Positions 1 through 8,821 of a DNA stretch of 64,000 nucleotides are shown in pieces. Position 1 is the stretch's first letter. Every line of letters begins with the position of its first letter. Under the pieces are notes generated by a model. That model saw only the letters and a list, made by a program, of their open reading frames with translations, was not told the DNA's origin and ran no database searches. The position numbers and the translations under genes were made by a program. The stretch is taken from positions 1,364,001 through 1,428,000 of the forward strand of contig NZ_JBDOIO010000003.1 in the NCBI RefSeq assembly GCF_039831995.1. Direction: 5' to 3'. The stretch is from Paenibacillus pabuli (GTDB lineage: Bacteria; Bacillota; Bacilli; Paenibacillales; Paenibacillaceae).

Positions 1-749
1 GGTACGTGAACCGCATTCAGTTGGACACCAAGCACGCCTGCGATCATTTCATAGATTTGATTCCACGTCACAGACTCGTCCGAGGTGATATGTACAGACT
101 CACCAATGGCATGAATATTTCCCATGAGACCGATAAACCCTTTGGCAAAATCACTGTTATGCGTAATGGTCCAAAGGGATGTGCCATCACCGTGAATGAT
201 GACGGGTTTGCCTTCGCGAATGCGCTTGAGAACCTGCCAGCTGCCTTTGGCTCCATGCACGCCCAGAGGTACAGACAGATCTCCATACGTATGGCTTGGA
301 CGTACAATTGTCACCGGAAATCCATGTTCCCGGTACTGCTTCATCAGATAATCTTCACAGGCGATCTTATTGCGTGAATACTCCCAGTAAGGATTGGACA
401 ATGGTGTTCCTTCCGTAATACGATAGTCGGCAAGCGGTGTCTGATAAGCGGATGCCGAGCTTATGAATATGAACTGTTTGGTTTTGTCTTTGAATAAACG
501 ATAGTCCCTCTCAAGCTGTGACGGTACAAAAGCTATAAAGTCTGCAACGACATCGAATTCCAGCTCCGCAATCAGATCCGCCACCCGTTCTTCATCGTTG
601 ATGTCGGCCTGCAGCACGTTCACTTCCGCAGGCAGAGCATCATTACGATTGCCGCGATTGATCAAATAAAGCTCACAACCCTGACTGGCGAGCTGATGCG
701 TAATTGCTGTACTGATTGTACCCGTTCCTCCAATAAATAGCGCTTTCAT
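1..749 (-). CDS. NAD-dependent epimerase/dehydratase (C-terminus cut by window edge)
   Basis: This is an extended-SDR family nucleotide-sugar epimerase/dehydratase-like protein. The reading frame is open for 249 codons from an ATG at 749 to the left edge, so the C-terminus is missing. The N-terminus has the Rossmann motif GGTGTIS (about residues 7-13). A YSRNK motif near residue 155 matches the YxxxK catalytic pair of SDR enzymes, preceded by a Ser-rich strand FISSAS. The start is fixed by GGAGG seven bases upstream. Substrate is unknown; family members act on sugar nucleotides or related compounds. A terminator separates it from the cupredoxin gene upstream. Confidence 0.88.
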   Translation of the reverse strand, partial: MKALFIGGTGTISTAITHQLASQGCELYLINRGNRNDALPAEVNVLQADINDEERVADLIAELEFDVVADFIAFVPSQLERDYRLFKDKTKQFIFISSASAYQTPLADYRITEGTPLSNPYWEYSRNKIACEDYLMKQYREHGFPVTIVRPSHTYGDLSVPLGVHGAKGSWQVLKRIREGKPVIIHGDGTSLWTITHNSDFAKGFIGLMGNIHAIGESVHITSDESVTWNQIYEMIAGVLGVQLNAVHV

Positions 750-801
750 ATTAGGCCACCTCCAGATGGAATGTCTCACAAGTCCATGATAGCACGCATG
801 C

Positions 802-843
802 AAAAGAGGAGCAAAGCCAGCTTGTCACTGACCCTGCTCCTCT
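802..843 (-). terminator. Intrinsic terminator of the cupredoxin gene
   Basis: A perfect 9-bp stem (805-813 with 835-843) is followed on the minus strand by a short T run at 805-802. It starts five bases after the cupredoxin stop codon. Confidence 0.75.
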
Positions 844-847
844 CGTT

Positions 848-1273
848 TTAAACGACCTTAATCGTTCCGTATATCATGTACATGCCGCAGTGAATTTCAT
901 ATTCTCCAGGCTGCAAATTTTCATCAACCGTGTAGTAGTTGTCTCCTTTTTGCATGTACAAATCCATTCCCAGATCTTGTGAACCAACCGATTTCACATG
1001 GGTGACCGACCGGGTAAGAATAAAATTAATCTTGGTGGGAACTCCGGACTTAACCTCAATCACCCCAGGCTCAAATCCGTCATTACTCACATTGACATCA
1101 ATGACTTCATAACCTTCCAAATCCTCAGGCGTCTCCGCTTGTGCCGTGACTGAGCTTCCTGCACCTGGAGACATGTCCTTGCCCATGAAATAAACGAGAA
1201 ATGATCCGAGTAATACAATTACAGCAAGGCCCAGCGTAAGCCACGGCCACATTTTCTTGATCGAGCTATTCAT
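848..1273 (-). CDS. Membrane-anchored cupredoxin-domain protein
   Basis: A 141-residue protein with one N-terminal membrane helix (about residues 10-30) and an extracytoplasmic cupredoxin fold. Plausible copper ligands are His92 (in THVKSV), Cys129 and Met133 in the C-terminal HCGMYMIYG motif, the order expected for blue-copper-type domains. Such proteins act as copper carriers or electron-transfer proteins outside the membrane; the partner here is not evident because neighbouring genes are unrelated. It appears to be a single gene with its own terminator. Whether it binds copper or only has the fold cannot be settled from sequence alone. Confidence 0.85.
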   Translation of the reverse strand: MNSSIKKMWPWLTLGLAVIVLLGSFLVYFMGKDMSPGAGSSVTAQAETPEDLEGYEVIDVNVSNDGFEPGVIEVKSGVPTKINFILTRSVTHVKSVGSQDLGMDLYMQKGDNYYTVDENLQPGEYEIHCGMYMIYGTIKVV

Positions 1274-1417
1274 ATCAGCATGCCTCTTTTCCTGAAATAA
1301 AAGTACAGCCTATATCATACCTTAAGCCGCTGCAGATGAAAATGGCTCCTATGGGCCATGTCAGATCATACTTAGCAAGAGAGGAGGGTATCTCCACATT
1401 AAACTTCATTTAATAGG

Positions 1418-1440
1418 AAAAAGCCTGATTGCTCAGGCTT
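1418..1440 (-). terminator. Intrinsic terminator of the EamA transporter gene
   Basis: An 8-bp stem (1421-1428 with 1433-1440) with a 4-base loop is followed on the minus strand by TTTTT, 60 bases after the transporter stop codon. Confidence 0.85.
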
Positions 1441-1499
1441 CTCTATGTTTATATTCATTTCCATAAAAACTCTTGCGCATCCCCAGCTTACTAGGTTAG

Positions 1500-2456
1500 T
1501 TAAGAGGAATACTGGGGTGTGCTTCGACTGCGTTTCAGCCGCATTTTATATAACTCCGGCAGTCCTACGCCGATTAGAACTACAATAACGCCAAACCATT
1601 GCAGTCCGCTGACATGCTCATGAAGTACAATGGATGATAACAGCACCGCAACCGGAAGTTCTACCGCACCCAGAATACCTGCCATATCGCCCCCAATATG
1701 AGGAACCCCTATGGCGAACAGGACTGGCGGAATGAAAGCTCCGAAGAAACCGAGCAGTAAACCGAACACCAGCAGCTGGCTCCAGATCAGTCCGTTAAAC
1801 AGGAATGTCGGCGGGAACAGAATACAGAGCAGAATCAACCCGCCAGTAACCATCCACGCGCTGCGAAAAGCAGGATGTGCCGATGGAACCGCTTTGCCGC
1901 TGAACAGTACAAACAGTGAATAACTCACAGCCGCCATTAATCCAAGTGCAATGCCGAGACCGTTAAATTCGCTCAGCCCCTGTTCCAGGAATCCTGCAGC
2001 AAGGAGCGTGCCTCCGAACAGGATAATCAGTGTGAGGAAGGTTACTTTGTCTGGACGTTGGCGTTTGCTTACTGCCTGAATCAATACGCTGATCCATGTA
2101 AACTGAAACAGCAGAATAATCGCAAGCGATGCCGGAATGTAACGTAGTGACTGATAGTATACCAGGCCTGTTATAACCGTTGGTGTTCCGGCAGCCATTA
2201 ACAGTAGACGCTGCTTCCATGTCAGTCGCGTAAACACACGGGTCGCAGCCGCTGATGTTTTGCTATCGGTCTGTGATCTGCGTTTTGTTTTAAATTTCGT
2301 GTATAATGCCAGCAACCAGGACAGGATGAATCCCGTGACCAGCTGTGAACCGACAACCTCTCCGAGTTGATATCCTTCACCGTATGCCAGCACAACTATG
2401 GTTGACAAGATGCCATAGCTCATTGCACCAGCGAGAACGGACAAATAGTATTTCAT
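1500..2456 (-). CDS. EamA/DMT-family transporter under riboswitch-like control
   Basis: An integral membrane protein of 318 residues with two EamA repeats and about ten hydrophobic helices, typical of drug/metabolite exporters. I place the start at the ATG at 2456 because GGAGG lies nine bases upstream; an upstream in-frame ATG at 2495 lacks such a site. The 5' leader contains a consensus-like promoter, a purine-riboswitch-like aptamer and an overlapping terminator. This layout is known for the purine efflux gene pbuE of Bacillus, so export of a purine or related compound is a reasonable inference, not a demonstrated role. It is transcribed alone. Confidence 0.9.
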   Translation of the reverse strand: MKYYLSVLAGAMSYGILSTIVVLAYGEGYQLGEVVGSQLVTGFILSWLLALYTKFKTKRRSQTDSKTSAAATRVFTRLTWKQRLLLMAAGTPTVITGLVYYQSLRYIPASLAIILLFQFTWISVLIQAVSKRQRPDKVTFLTLIILFGGTLLAAGFLEQGLSEFNGLGIALGLMAAVSYSLFVLFSGKAVPSAHPAFRSAWMVTGGLILLCILFPPTFLFNGLIWSQLLVFGLLLGFFGAFIPPVLFAIGVPHIGGDMAGILGAVELPVAVLLSSIVLHEHVSGLQWFGVIVVLIGVGLPELYKMRLKRSRSTPQYSS

Positions 2457-2534
2457 TATGAATAAACCTCCTGATGATCGATAATACGTCCGCATGTTTA
2501 CTCCATGCCAAGGTCACAACTACCATCCAAACGC

Positions 2535-2590
2535 AAAAAATCCTAACTTCGAGCAAGGAATGAACGAAATTCCTTGCATCGTAGTTAGGA
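2535..2590 (-). terminator. Leader terminator acting as riboswitch expression platform
   Basis: A long hairpin: 8 bp (2583-2590 with 2541-2548), an A.A mismatch, 3 bp, a bulge and then 9 bp (GCAAGGAAT with ATTCCTTGC), followed on the minus strand by TTTTTT at 2540-2535. It sits about 80 bases before the transporter start. Its 5' arm contains the 3' strand of aptamer helix P1 and part of P3, so aptamer and terminator cannot form together. Confidence 0.85.
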
Positions 2591-2652
2591 AGTATAGGCT
2601 TCCCGTAGAGACCCTCGCCCTGTGTACACTTTTGGCCTGCGAGGTTATACGA
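2579..2652 (-). ncRNA. Purine-riboswitch-like aptamer (variant, guanine-type core)
   Basis: On the minus strand the purine-riboswitch core can be read in order: P1 strand TCGTA, junction TAA, P2 strand CCTCGC closing with GCGAGG, junction GTCTCTAC, a P3 hairpin GGGAAG/CTTCCT, then AACTACGA, which closes P1. The residues matching the ligand contacts U22, U47 and U51 are kept, and the position that sets specificity is C (guanine-type, not adenine-type). It departs from the norm in the loops: the P2 loop is about 20 bases and the P3 loop 6, with an extra A before the 3' junction. The overlap with the terminator predicts an ON switch. Class assignment is by eye. Confidence 0.72.
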
Positions 2653-2697
2653 AATGAAGTATGCTTTTGTGATGTTACGTATGTGACGACTTTTCAT

Positions 2698-2726
2698 ATA
2701 TTACATGGCAGGTGAGATGGTGTCAA
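2698..2726 (-). promoter_or_regulatory. Sigma-A promoter of the riboswitch/transporter transcript
   Basis: TTGACA (2721-2726) and TAATAT (2698-2703) are separated by exactly 17 bases on the minus strand. Transcription would begin near 2690, about 40 bases before the aptamer. Confidence 0.85.
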
Positions 2727-2794
2727 CCCTGAGCAATCAAATAAATGAATTAGCCAGCTTAGAGCCTCGCACAATACCCATCTTCGGCGTTATC

Positions 2795-5002
2795 TCATTC
2801 AGGAGATTCCCATGCCAGCGTTTGTTCCAAGCCCTTCTGCAAACCTTGCAGATCCAAGCCATCCACGGCAAAGGCTTCCCGGATCAATGGCGGAGCCACA
2901 AATTCATCATATTTGCCAAGATACGGCGCCTCGTCCTCCGCCAGCAGTCCTGAAGCATCATCAACGGTTCTGCATTCACTCATAATCTCTGTCAGCAGTG
3001 TACGTGCATCCACTTTACCGGAGACGACAAAATAATACGGCTCCATGGGCACAACTGAACGCAGCGCAAGCTTGTCAGACAGATTATGTTTCATCAAACG
3101 TTCCAGAGTTCGGAATGATTTGCTTCCCACCCAAGGGAGAACGTATAGGGAATCACCGCCAGCTGGAATAACGACCTGCTTCAGCAATCCACTTTCCCTT
3201 GCCAAACGGCGCGCCCGCTCCAATCGATTCACCGCTTGTGGAGACAGATAAGGATAGATGACTGAATCCGACAGAACCTCACGCATTTTCTGAATGACCA
3301 GCGTATGAATGTCACCCCCCGCTCCAAGCCATAGGGTATCCACTTTGCCTTTGGCTGCCTTCACATACACGGCTTTATGTTTATGATCCACTTCTTCCAC
3401 TTTCCAGAGCTTTCCTGCAAGCGAAAAACAATAACCGGGTGGTGGAACCGTCGTGATTGAACCGATTTCCTCTGAACCATTCAGTACCTTGTGTTCCTCA
3501 TCATCCTTGAAAACTGCGTAAAATCGATAATTATTCACCGTTTTCTCGCCAGTCAGCCCAATGATTAATGTTCGTTCTTCGGTCCATTGCAGATGATCCG
3601 TCTCGATCAGATAATTCAGGAAAGTCTGGTACTGATCGGCCCGGATCTGGCTGAACGGCGCAAGGGACAGCACGGCATATGCCAGTTCGCGAGGCTCTGC
3701 CTCCCCCATGCTTTTCAGCATGCTCATCGTCTGATGGTAGAGAACACCCATTGGCATTTTACGAGCCTCAAGCGGTTCGACCCACTTGGTCTTCACATAC
3801 AGTTCTATGACTGCAATGGCACGCAGCAGCGTCCATGGCATGCGAGCCGGAAGCTGTGCTTCTTCGTCCTCTTCTTCCGGACATACGAATAACATTTCCG
3901 AAGCCATGTCATCACGTCTTCCAGATCTCCCCAGACGCTGGACAAAACTTGATGCGCTGTAAGGGGCTCCGAGCTGCACAACCCGCTCCAATTCACCAAG
4001 ATCAATCCCCAGCTCCAGCGTTACAGTTGCGGCGGCTACTGCAGGCCCGACGCCAGTTCTCAGGGCAGCTTCGGTTTCCTCTCTGAGCATGGCCGAAATG
4101 CTGCCATGATGCACATGAAACACATCCCTTTCCTCTCGTCGTGCTGCGACTCTCCTCATTTCAAGGATGGTCACCTCGGCATCCGTCCGGCTGTTAGTGA
4201 AGATCAGCGCCTTTTTGCGATATGTACTCTCATAGATGAAATCGTAATAGGCTTTGCGCGCATTGTGTAGATGTTCGGCCTGCTCCTCATCCCGGGCATC
4301 AGGAAAAGAGAAATGCTCTACCCGCAAGCGCAATTTGCGGCCGCCTGGAGAAGATACAACATCCACCCCTTCCTGCGTTCCGGCTGCCAGCCATGAAGTT
4401 GCTGCCTCATAATCACTCAGTGTCGCAGATAATCCAACTCTGCGGGGTCTGCAGCCAGCCATCCGTTCAATCCGGGCCAGTTCACTCAATACCTGAATAC
4501 CCCGATCTGCTCCCATGAAAGCATGGACCTCATCAATAATGACGTACCGCAAGTCATGAAACAGCGCCGGTATGGCATTCGGACGGTTCATGAGTAAACC
4601 CTCGAGCGATTCCGGTGTAATCTGGAGCACTCCAGACGGATTACGCACCAAACGTGTTTTTTCCGCTTGAGGCACATCCCCGTGCCAATGCCACACCGGT
4701 ATGTTGCCCTCAGATAATAAATCCTTCAGGCGCTCAAATTGATCATTGATCAGTGCCTTTAGCGGTCCGATGTACAGAATGCCCACCGATTTGGAAGGAC
4801 GTTCATACAGCTCGGTCAGTGCAGGAAAAAAAGCTGCCTCCGTCTTGCCTGAAGCCGTTCCTGCCGCAATCAGCATATGATGCGGGGTGTCGAAGCATAT
4901 ATGACAGGCCTCAATCTGCGCAGGGCGGAGCGAATCCCATCTTTTTTTATAAATAAATTCCTGGACAAATGGGGCCAGTCTGTAAAAAGGGTTATCACTC
5001 AT
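2795..5002 (-). CDS. Lhr-like DEVH-box superfamily 2 helicase
   Basis: A 735-residue helicase with all core motifs: motif I GTASGKT (48-54), Ia PLKALINDQ (80-88), II DEVH (157-160), III SATL (192-195), V near TLELGIDLG (328-336) and VI QRLGRSGRR (355-363). DEVH rather than DEAD/DEAH, and the region after motif VI, resemble Lhr-type helicases such as BrxHI of BREX systems. It is the last gene of a three-gene operon; its ATG overlaps the ATPase stop codon (ATGA), so translation is coupled. The role is probably ATP-driven DNA or RNA remodelling together with the two upstream products. The exact substrate is unknown. Confidence 0.9.
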   Translation of the reverse strand: MSDNPFYRLAPFVQEFIYKKRWDSLRPAQIEACHICFDTPHHMLIAAGTASGKTEAAFFPALTELYERPSKSVGILYIGPLKALINDQFERLKDLLSEGNIPVWHWHGDVPQAEKTRLVRNPSGVLQITPESLEGLLMNRPNAIPALFHDLRYVIIDEVHAFMGADRGIQVLSELARIERMAGCRPRRVGLSATLSDYEAATSWLAAGTQEGVDVVSSPGGRKLRLRVEHFSFPDARDEEQAEHLHNARKAYYDFIYESTYRKKALIFTNSRTDAEVTILEMRRVAARREERDVFHVHHGSISAMLREETEAALRTGVGPAVAAATVTLELGIDLGELERVVQLGAPYSASSFVQRLGRSGRRDDMASEMLFVCPEEEDEEAQLPARMPWTLLRAIAVIELYVKTKWVEPLEARKMPMGVLYHQTMSMLKSMGEAEPRELAYAVLSLAPFSQIRADQYQTFLNYLIETDHLQWTEERTLIIGLTGEKTVNNYRFYAVFKDDEEHKVLNGSEEIGSITTVPPPGYCFSLAGKLWKVEEVDHKHKAVYVKAAKGKVDTLWLGAGGDIHTLVIQKMREVLSDSVIYPYLSPQAVNRLERARRLARESGLLKQVVIPAGGDSLYVLPWVGSKSFRTLERLMKHNLSDKLALRSVVPMEPYYFVVSGKVDARTLLTEIMSECRTVDDASGLLAEDEAPYLGKYDEFVAPPLIREAFAVDGLDLQGLQKGLEQTLAWESPE

Positions 5003-6354
5003 AATTCAAATTCCGCCAAAAAATCGTCCATCTCATCTGGAGCAGATGATGCAGCTGTCCCTTTTCCGCCATTCTGCGACTCGGATGCCCGTTCACCAAG
5101 CAATTGGGCATAGGTCACTTCCGGATTCTGGTGGAGCGTATGCAGCACATCCATAAAATCTCTCACCACTTCACGGGTCGTTAACAGCTCATCCGCCCCG
5201 AGACGTTTCACCGCCGTTTGCATGAAATCAACCAGATCTTCATCGGTCAAGCTGGCACTATAGCCAAAATGAAGGGCATGAATCTGACGCAGCTTCTGCA
5301 GTAGGATGAGAATCTCTTCATGGGATAACATCGCAAGCTTCAGAATAGGTCCTGTATAATTCGCATATTCTCTCGCTGCATACCGCCCATCGATCAGTCT
5401 GGAACGAAGCGCCTCATAACTGAACAATCCACGTCTCTCATCCTCCACAAATTGCGGCGTACCGCCGACAAATATGCCCAGGTGCTCCGCCTTGCCCTGC
5501 ATTGTGTCATTAAACATGGTCAGCAGCTTCTCATAATTGCTTTGCCGGGAGATACTGTTGGTAATTTTGTACAAATTCACCGCTTCATCAATAAAGAGCA
5601 GCAAGCCTTTATAACCAATCCGTGCCGTAAACTCCGACCATAATTTGAAATAATCATACCAGTTGTCATCATCGATGATCACACCGACAGCAAGCTCCTT
5701 TTTGGCTTCCGTCTTGGTAGCATACTCCCCTCTGAGCCAGCGAAGCGCAGCCTGTTTACGATCATCATCTCCCAGCTTGTATCCGTTCCAGTACGAAGCA
5801 AGAACTTTGGCAAAATCAAAGCCGTGCACCAGGTTCTGCATTGCGTTCGTGACCGCGTAAATCTGCTTCTCCACCTCTGACGGCAGGGCAGGATCATCAG
5901 GACGCAGACCCTGGTTCTGCATCGTTTGCTGCTGCAAGGCAGCAATCCACTTCTGCAGGATCGGTTCAAGGGCTCCGCCATCCGGGCGTGTGCGTGTGGA
6001 CAGACGGGTCATCAGCTCACGGTACGTTGCGAGTCCTTGACCTTTGGTACCTACCAATCTGCGCTCTGGTGACAGGTCTGCGTCTGCTACAACGAATTCC
6101 CGGTCCATCGCATAGTTGCGAATCATTTGTAAAAGAAAGCTTTTCCCGCTGCCGTACCTTCCAGTAATAAGCTTAAACGCAGCTCCGCCTTCGGCAATGT
6201 TATCCAAATCACGCAATATCGCGTCCACTTCGGGCTTGCGGCCGACGGCAATCTGCTCCAATCCGATTCGCGGAACAACGCCAGCTGTCAATGAATTCAC
6301 CAGTGCGGTGGTCAGCCGTTTCGGTATTTTTAGATCTGTCACTTGTCCTCTCAC
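4999..6354 (-). CDS. BrxD-like (DUF2791-type) P-loop ATPase
   Basis: A 451-residue ATPase with Walker A GRYGSGKS (65-72) and Walker B LLLFIDE (251-257), followed by GGTPQF, which could act as the sensor strand. The overall pattern matches the BREX-associated ATP-binding family (BrxD/DUF2791). It lies between a TerB-domain gene and an Lhr-like helicase gene, with 4-bp ATGA overlaps at both ends. The proposed combination of a TerB protein, this ATPase and an SF2 helicase was described in comparative work on Ter-linked DNA-processing systems. It probably acts as a loader or switch for the helicase; this is inference. Confidence 0.85.
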   Translation of the reverse strand: MRGQVTDLKIPKRLTTALVNSLTAGVVPRIGLEQIAVGRKPEVDAILRDLDNIAEGGAAFKLITGRYGSGKSFLLQMIRNYAMDREFVVADADLSPERRLVGTKGQGLATYRELMTRLSTRTRPDGGALEPILQKWIAALQQQTMQNQGLRPDDPALPSEVEKQIYAVTNAMQNLVHGFDFAKVLASYWNGYKLGDDDRKQAALRWLRGEYATKTEAKKELAVGVIIDDDNWYDYFKLWSEFTARIGYKGLLLFIDEAVNLYKITNSISRQSNYEKLLTMFNDTMQGKAEHLGIFVGGTPQFVEDERRGLFSYEALRSRLIDGRYAAREYANYTGPILKLAMLSHEEILILLQKLRQIHALHFGYSASLTDEDLVDFMQTAVKRLGADELLTTREVVRDFMDVLHTLHQNPEVTYAQLLGERASESQNGGKGTAASSAPDEMDDFLAEFEL

Positions 6355-7940
6355 CTCTTCACATGTTCAAATACATTCATATATTCAGAAACAATCCGGT
6401 CACTGTCGATCAGCAGGTCACCGATGGTTTCCATAGCCAGATCGTTAACTTCATCAAGCAGAAGTGCAGGCATCGTTCCGTATTGTTCGGCCACACGATT
6501 CAGTTCGGTATCAGGCTCGTCACCGAGCAGAGCATGAATGGTCAGCACATGCTGAGGAGCGAGCTTCTCCGCCAAGTGGAGCCATTCCTCATCCAATTCC
6601 CCAACTGCCGCTTCCTCCCACTGCAAACGGGATAAAGTATCACTCGTCCCGCTCGCTTGAGCATTTGCAGCTAACGACTTGTCCGCCTTTAGTTCGAGAG
6701 TAAGGGCCTCTCCCAGCCCAGTCATGTCGTTTAAAGTTTCGCTTGCTTCTCCCTCAACCGCAGCTTGATAGTCAGAAGGAACCGCTTCATGTCCCGAAAC
6801 GACGACATCCTCCTCAATTGTTAAAGCCTTGCGGACATATTCGCTCTCCTGCTGTAATGACGTCAATTTCTCCGCATCTATTCGAATCATTGGCCTCTCG
6901 GCAGCTTCTGCTTGTTCCGCAGCAAAAACCTTATCCAGATAACGCTCGATCAAGCCTGCCAGTTCAGGTTCCAAAGTCTTTCCGCGCAATCGGCCTCTGA
7001 AACCGAGCTGCTCACGACACTTGTTTTCGGTACATCGAAATATGCGTGTCACCAATTGTACAAAATCCGAATTTTCTCCAACGGGAACATAGGATAACGG
7101 TACTGTTTTCCCGTAGAGGGTATCGTCATATACCGCTTTGCGAAACAGCACCCGCTCCGTCGTTCTAACGTTATCCTGTATAAATTGGTCCGCGATCCCT
7201 GCCTGACGTGTACGCAGCAGATAAGCATCAGCGAGCACCATGACCTTGGGAATAACTTTTTCGAGAACTTCCTGGCCACCATCCCTGTAAAATTTGCTGA
7301 GCGTGATGTCATAGTCGTAATATCGCCGCAGCAGATTCAGCGAAACGTCGGAGATGCGATTTTGCAAAATCCGATGCATCTCCATATCCTGTATCTCGGC
7401 GGGAAGATACCCGCTTGTGATGTCCAAGATCTCGGACAAAGGCAGATCCAGATGATGAACCAGCATGTAATCCAAGAGCCATTCCTGCATATACACGTCC
7501 AGCTGCGGATTCCGGGCACGGTAATGTATCCATAACTGCTTCAGTTGATTGTAGCCTGCTTGAGGATCTTTCCATCCTACTCCGTTAATCAGCTCATACG
7601 TATGAACAAACAGGTACGACAGATCCGTATCCGGGAATCGCCCTTGCCTGACTTCCGACCTCCAGTACAAGTACCACTGACGCTGGGACTCGTTCATGAC
7701 ACCGTAAGTCGGCCAGTAGCTCATAAAGGGAACAAACGGAGCAGGATCTCCCTCCGTTTCTTCAAGCTGCCGTGCCTCTTCCACAAATCGCTTTTCCGAA
7801 GACAATATCCCACCGCCAGCCTGGCCTGAATGAAATTGCCTATGAGGAATTGTTGAACGTTCAGGCACCGGAACAGCCGAAGTTGGCTCTTCGGTCAGAT
7901 CAATCTCCATAAATTCCAACTGTCTTGAATGGTCTTTCAT
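6351..7940 (-). CDS. TerB-N/TerB-C domain protein
   Basis: A roughly 530-residue cytoplasmic protein, first gene of the three-gene module. The segment containing YWPTYGVMNESQRQWYLYWR and PDTDLSYLF (about residues 75-110) is a clear TerB_N signature, and the acidic C-terminal half fits TerB_C. The N-terminal 60 residues are low in complexity. I prefer the ATG at 7940, which has AAGGATGGTGA about ten bases upstream; an in-frame ATG at 7958 directly abuts that site. TerB proteins are linked to membrane or metal stress and phage response. The 3' end overlaps the ATPase start by ATGA. Confidence 0.85.
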   Translation of the reverse strand: MKDHSRQLEFMEIDLTEEPTSAVPVPERSTIPHRQFHSGQAGGGILSSEKRFVEEARQLEETEGDPAPFVPFMSYWPTYGVMNESQRQWYLYWRSEVRQGRFPDTDLSYLFVHTYELINGVGWKDPQAGYNQLKQLWIHYRARNPQLDVYMQEWLLDYMLVHHLDLPLSEILDITSGYLPAEIQDMEMHRILQNRISDVSLNLLRRYYDYDITLSKFYRDGGQEVLEKVIPKVMVLADAYLLRTRQAGIADQFIQDNVRTTERVLFRKAVYDDTLYGKTVPLSYVPVGENSDFVQLVTRIFRCTENKCREQLGFRGRLRGKTLEPELAGLIERYLDKVFAAEQAEAAERPMIRIDAEKLTSLQQESEYVRKALTIEEDVVVSGHEAVPSDYQAAVEGEASETLNDMTGLGEALTLELKADKSLAANAQASGTSDTLSRLQWEEAAVGELDEEWLHLAEKLAPQHVLTIHALLGDEPDTELNRVAEQYGTMPALLLDEVNDLAMETIGDLLIDSDRIVSEYMNVFEHVKR

Positions 7941-7978
7941 TGAACTCTGTTTCACCATCCTTCATATACATCATACGA

Positions 7979-8013
7979 ACAAGTGTATCCATATGCATCA
8001 TTATAGCACTTGT
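7979..8013 (-). promoter_or_regulatory. Extended -10 promoter inside an inverted repeat, upstream of the TerB module
   Basis: On the minus strand TGCTATAAT (8008-8000) is an extended -10 element with no good -35. Arms ACAAGTG (7979-7985) and CACTTGT (8007-8013) form an inverted repeat with a 21-base spacer bracketing the -10 region, a possible operator. Confidence 0.5.
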
Positions 8014-8109
8014 CCTGTGACAATGGCGACGGGAATACATTTTTCAAAAAAAAGAAAGAATGACGCTCAAACTGATCTCCAGTTCAAACGCCACCCTAAT
8101 TTATATATC

Positions 8110-8703
8110 TCATTTGGTATTAATCCATTGGTCAAGCAGCCGGAATGTTTCCGATGCAGTATGAACCATTACGTCTTGTTCTTCCTCGCTGTGTGCGAAT
8201 TGAGCCAGCTGTTCCATGAATTCGGCCCATCTGGTTCGGGTTTCCGAACCATAAGCGTTGAAATATTCAAGCCCCCGGCCTGCTTCAATCGGCAAAAACT
8301 GTGAAAGACGTTTGGTTATGATCTGGCCTCCATTGGCAGACCCTTCAATGACGTACAGATAGCCAAACAATCGTGCAGGCGAAGATATATCCGGCAATTC
8401 CTCACATCTTGGCAGCTGCTTGAGATCGTCATCACTGGAACCTAAGTTACGCAAATCGTTTTCAAGTAAGGTAGCTTTGCCCCGAATCCCGTAGTCCAGT
8501 CCGGTGTTCTCCCAAAACGGCTGCTCTAGTGCTTGTTCTTCCAATGGTTTTAGGAAGCCGTAAAATTTCTCTAAATATTCCTTATACTCATCTAAGCTCA
8601 CGGTTTGACTCATAATAGCCTTCGCATAGTCGTTCTGTTCCACTTGTCTGTGATAATGAGCTGTCTCACTCTTCAGACGTTCCATAATGGTACTGGCTGT
8701 CAT
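8110..8703 (-). CDS. Biliverdin-producing heme oxygenase
   Basis: A 197-residue all-helical heme oxygenase that opens heme to biliverdin, CO and iron. His18 in the N-terminal TAHYHRQVE segment fits the proximal heme ligand, and YVIEGSANGGQII (middle of the chain) is the glycine-rich distal helix of the family. The start at 8703 is chosen because AAAGGTGA lies six bases upstream; the frame is open to an upstream ATG at 8736. No bacteriophytochrome gene is adjacent, so iron recovery from heme is as likely as chromophore synthesis. A palindrome overlaps its probable promoter. Confidence 0.9.
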   Translation of the reverse strand: MTASTIMERLKSETAHYHRQVEQNDYAKAIMSQTVSLDEYKEYLEKFYGFLKPLEEQALEQPFWENTGLDYGIRGKATLLENDLRNLGSSDDDLKQLPRCEELPDISSPARLFGYLYVIEGSANGGQIITKRLSQFLPIEAGRGLEYFNAYGSETRTRWAEFMEQLAQFAHSEEEQDVMVHTASETFRLLDQWINTK

Positions 8704-8821
8704 GCAATCATCACCTTTCTCTTCTTCGTTCATCAAATTAAAACTAAATAAAAATCAATATGATCTGTTTAGTGTAGGTTAAATTGGATGCGCCAACAAA
8801 TCCAGATAAAGACTCTATGTA

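Noticed and set aside
2494..2953. Plus-strand frames covering the EamA leader
   Set aside because: They run through the aptamer and terminator in the wrong direction and have no start signals.
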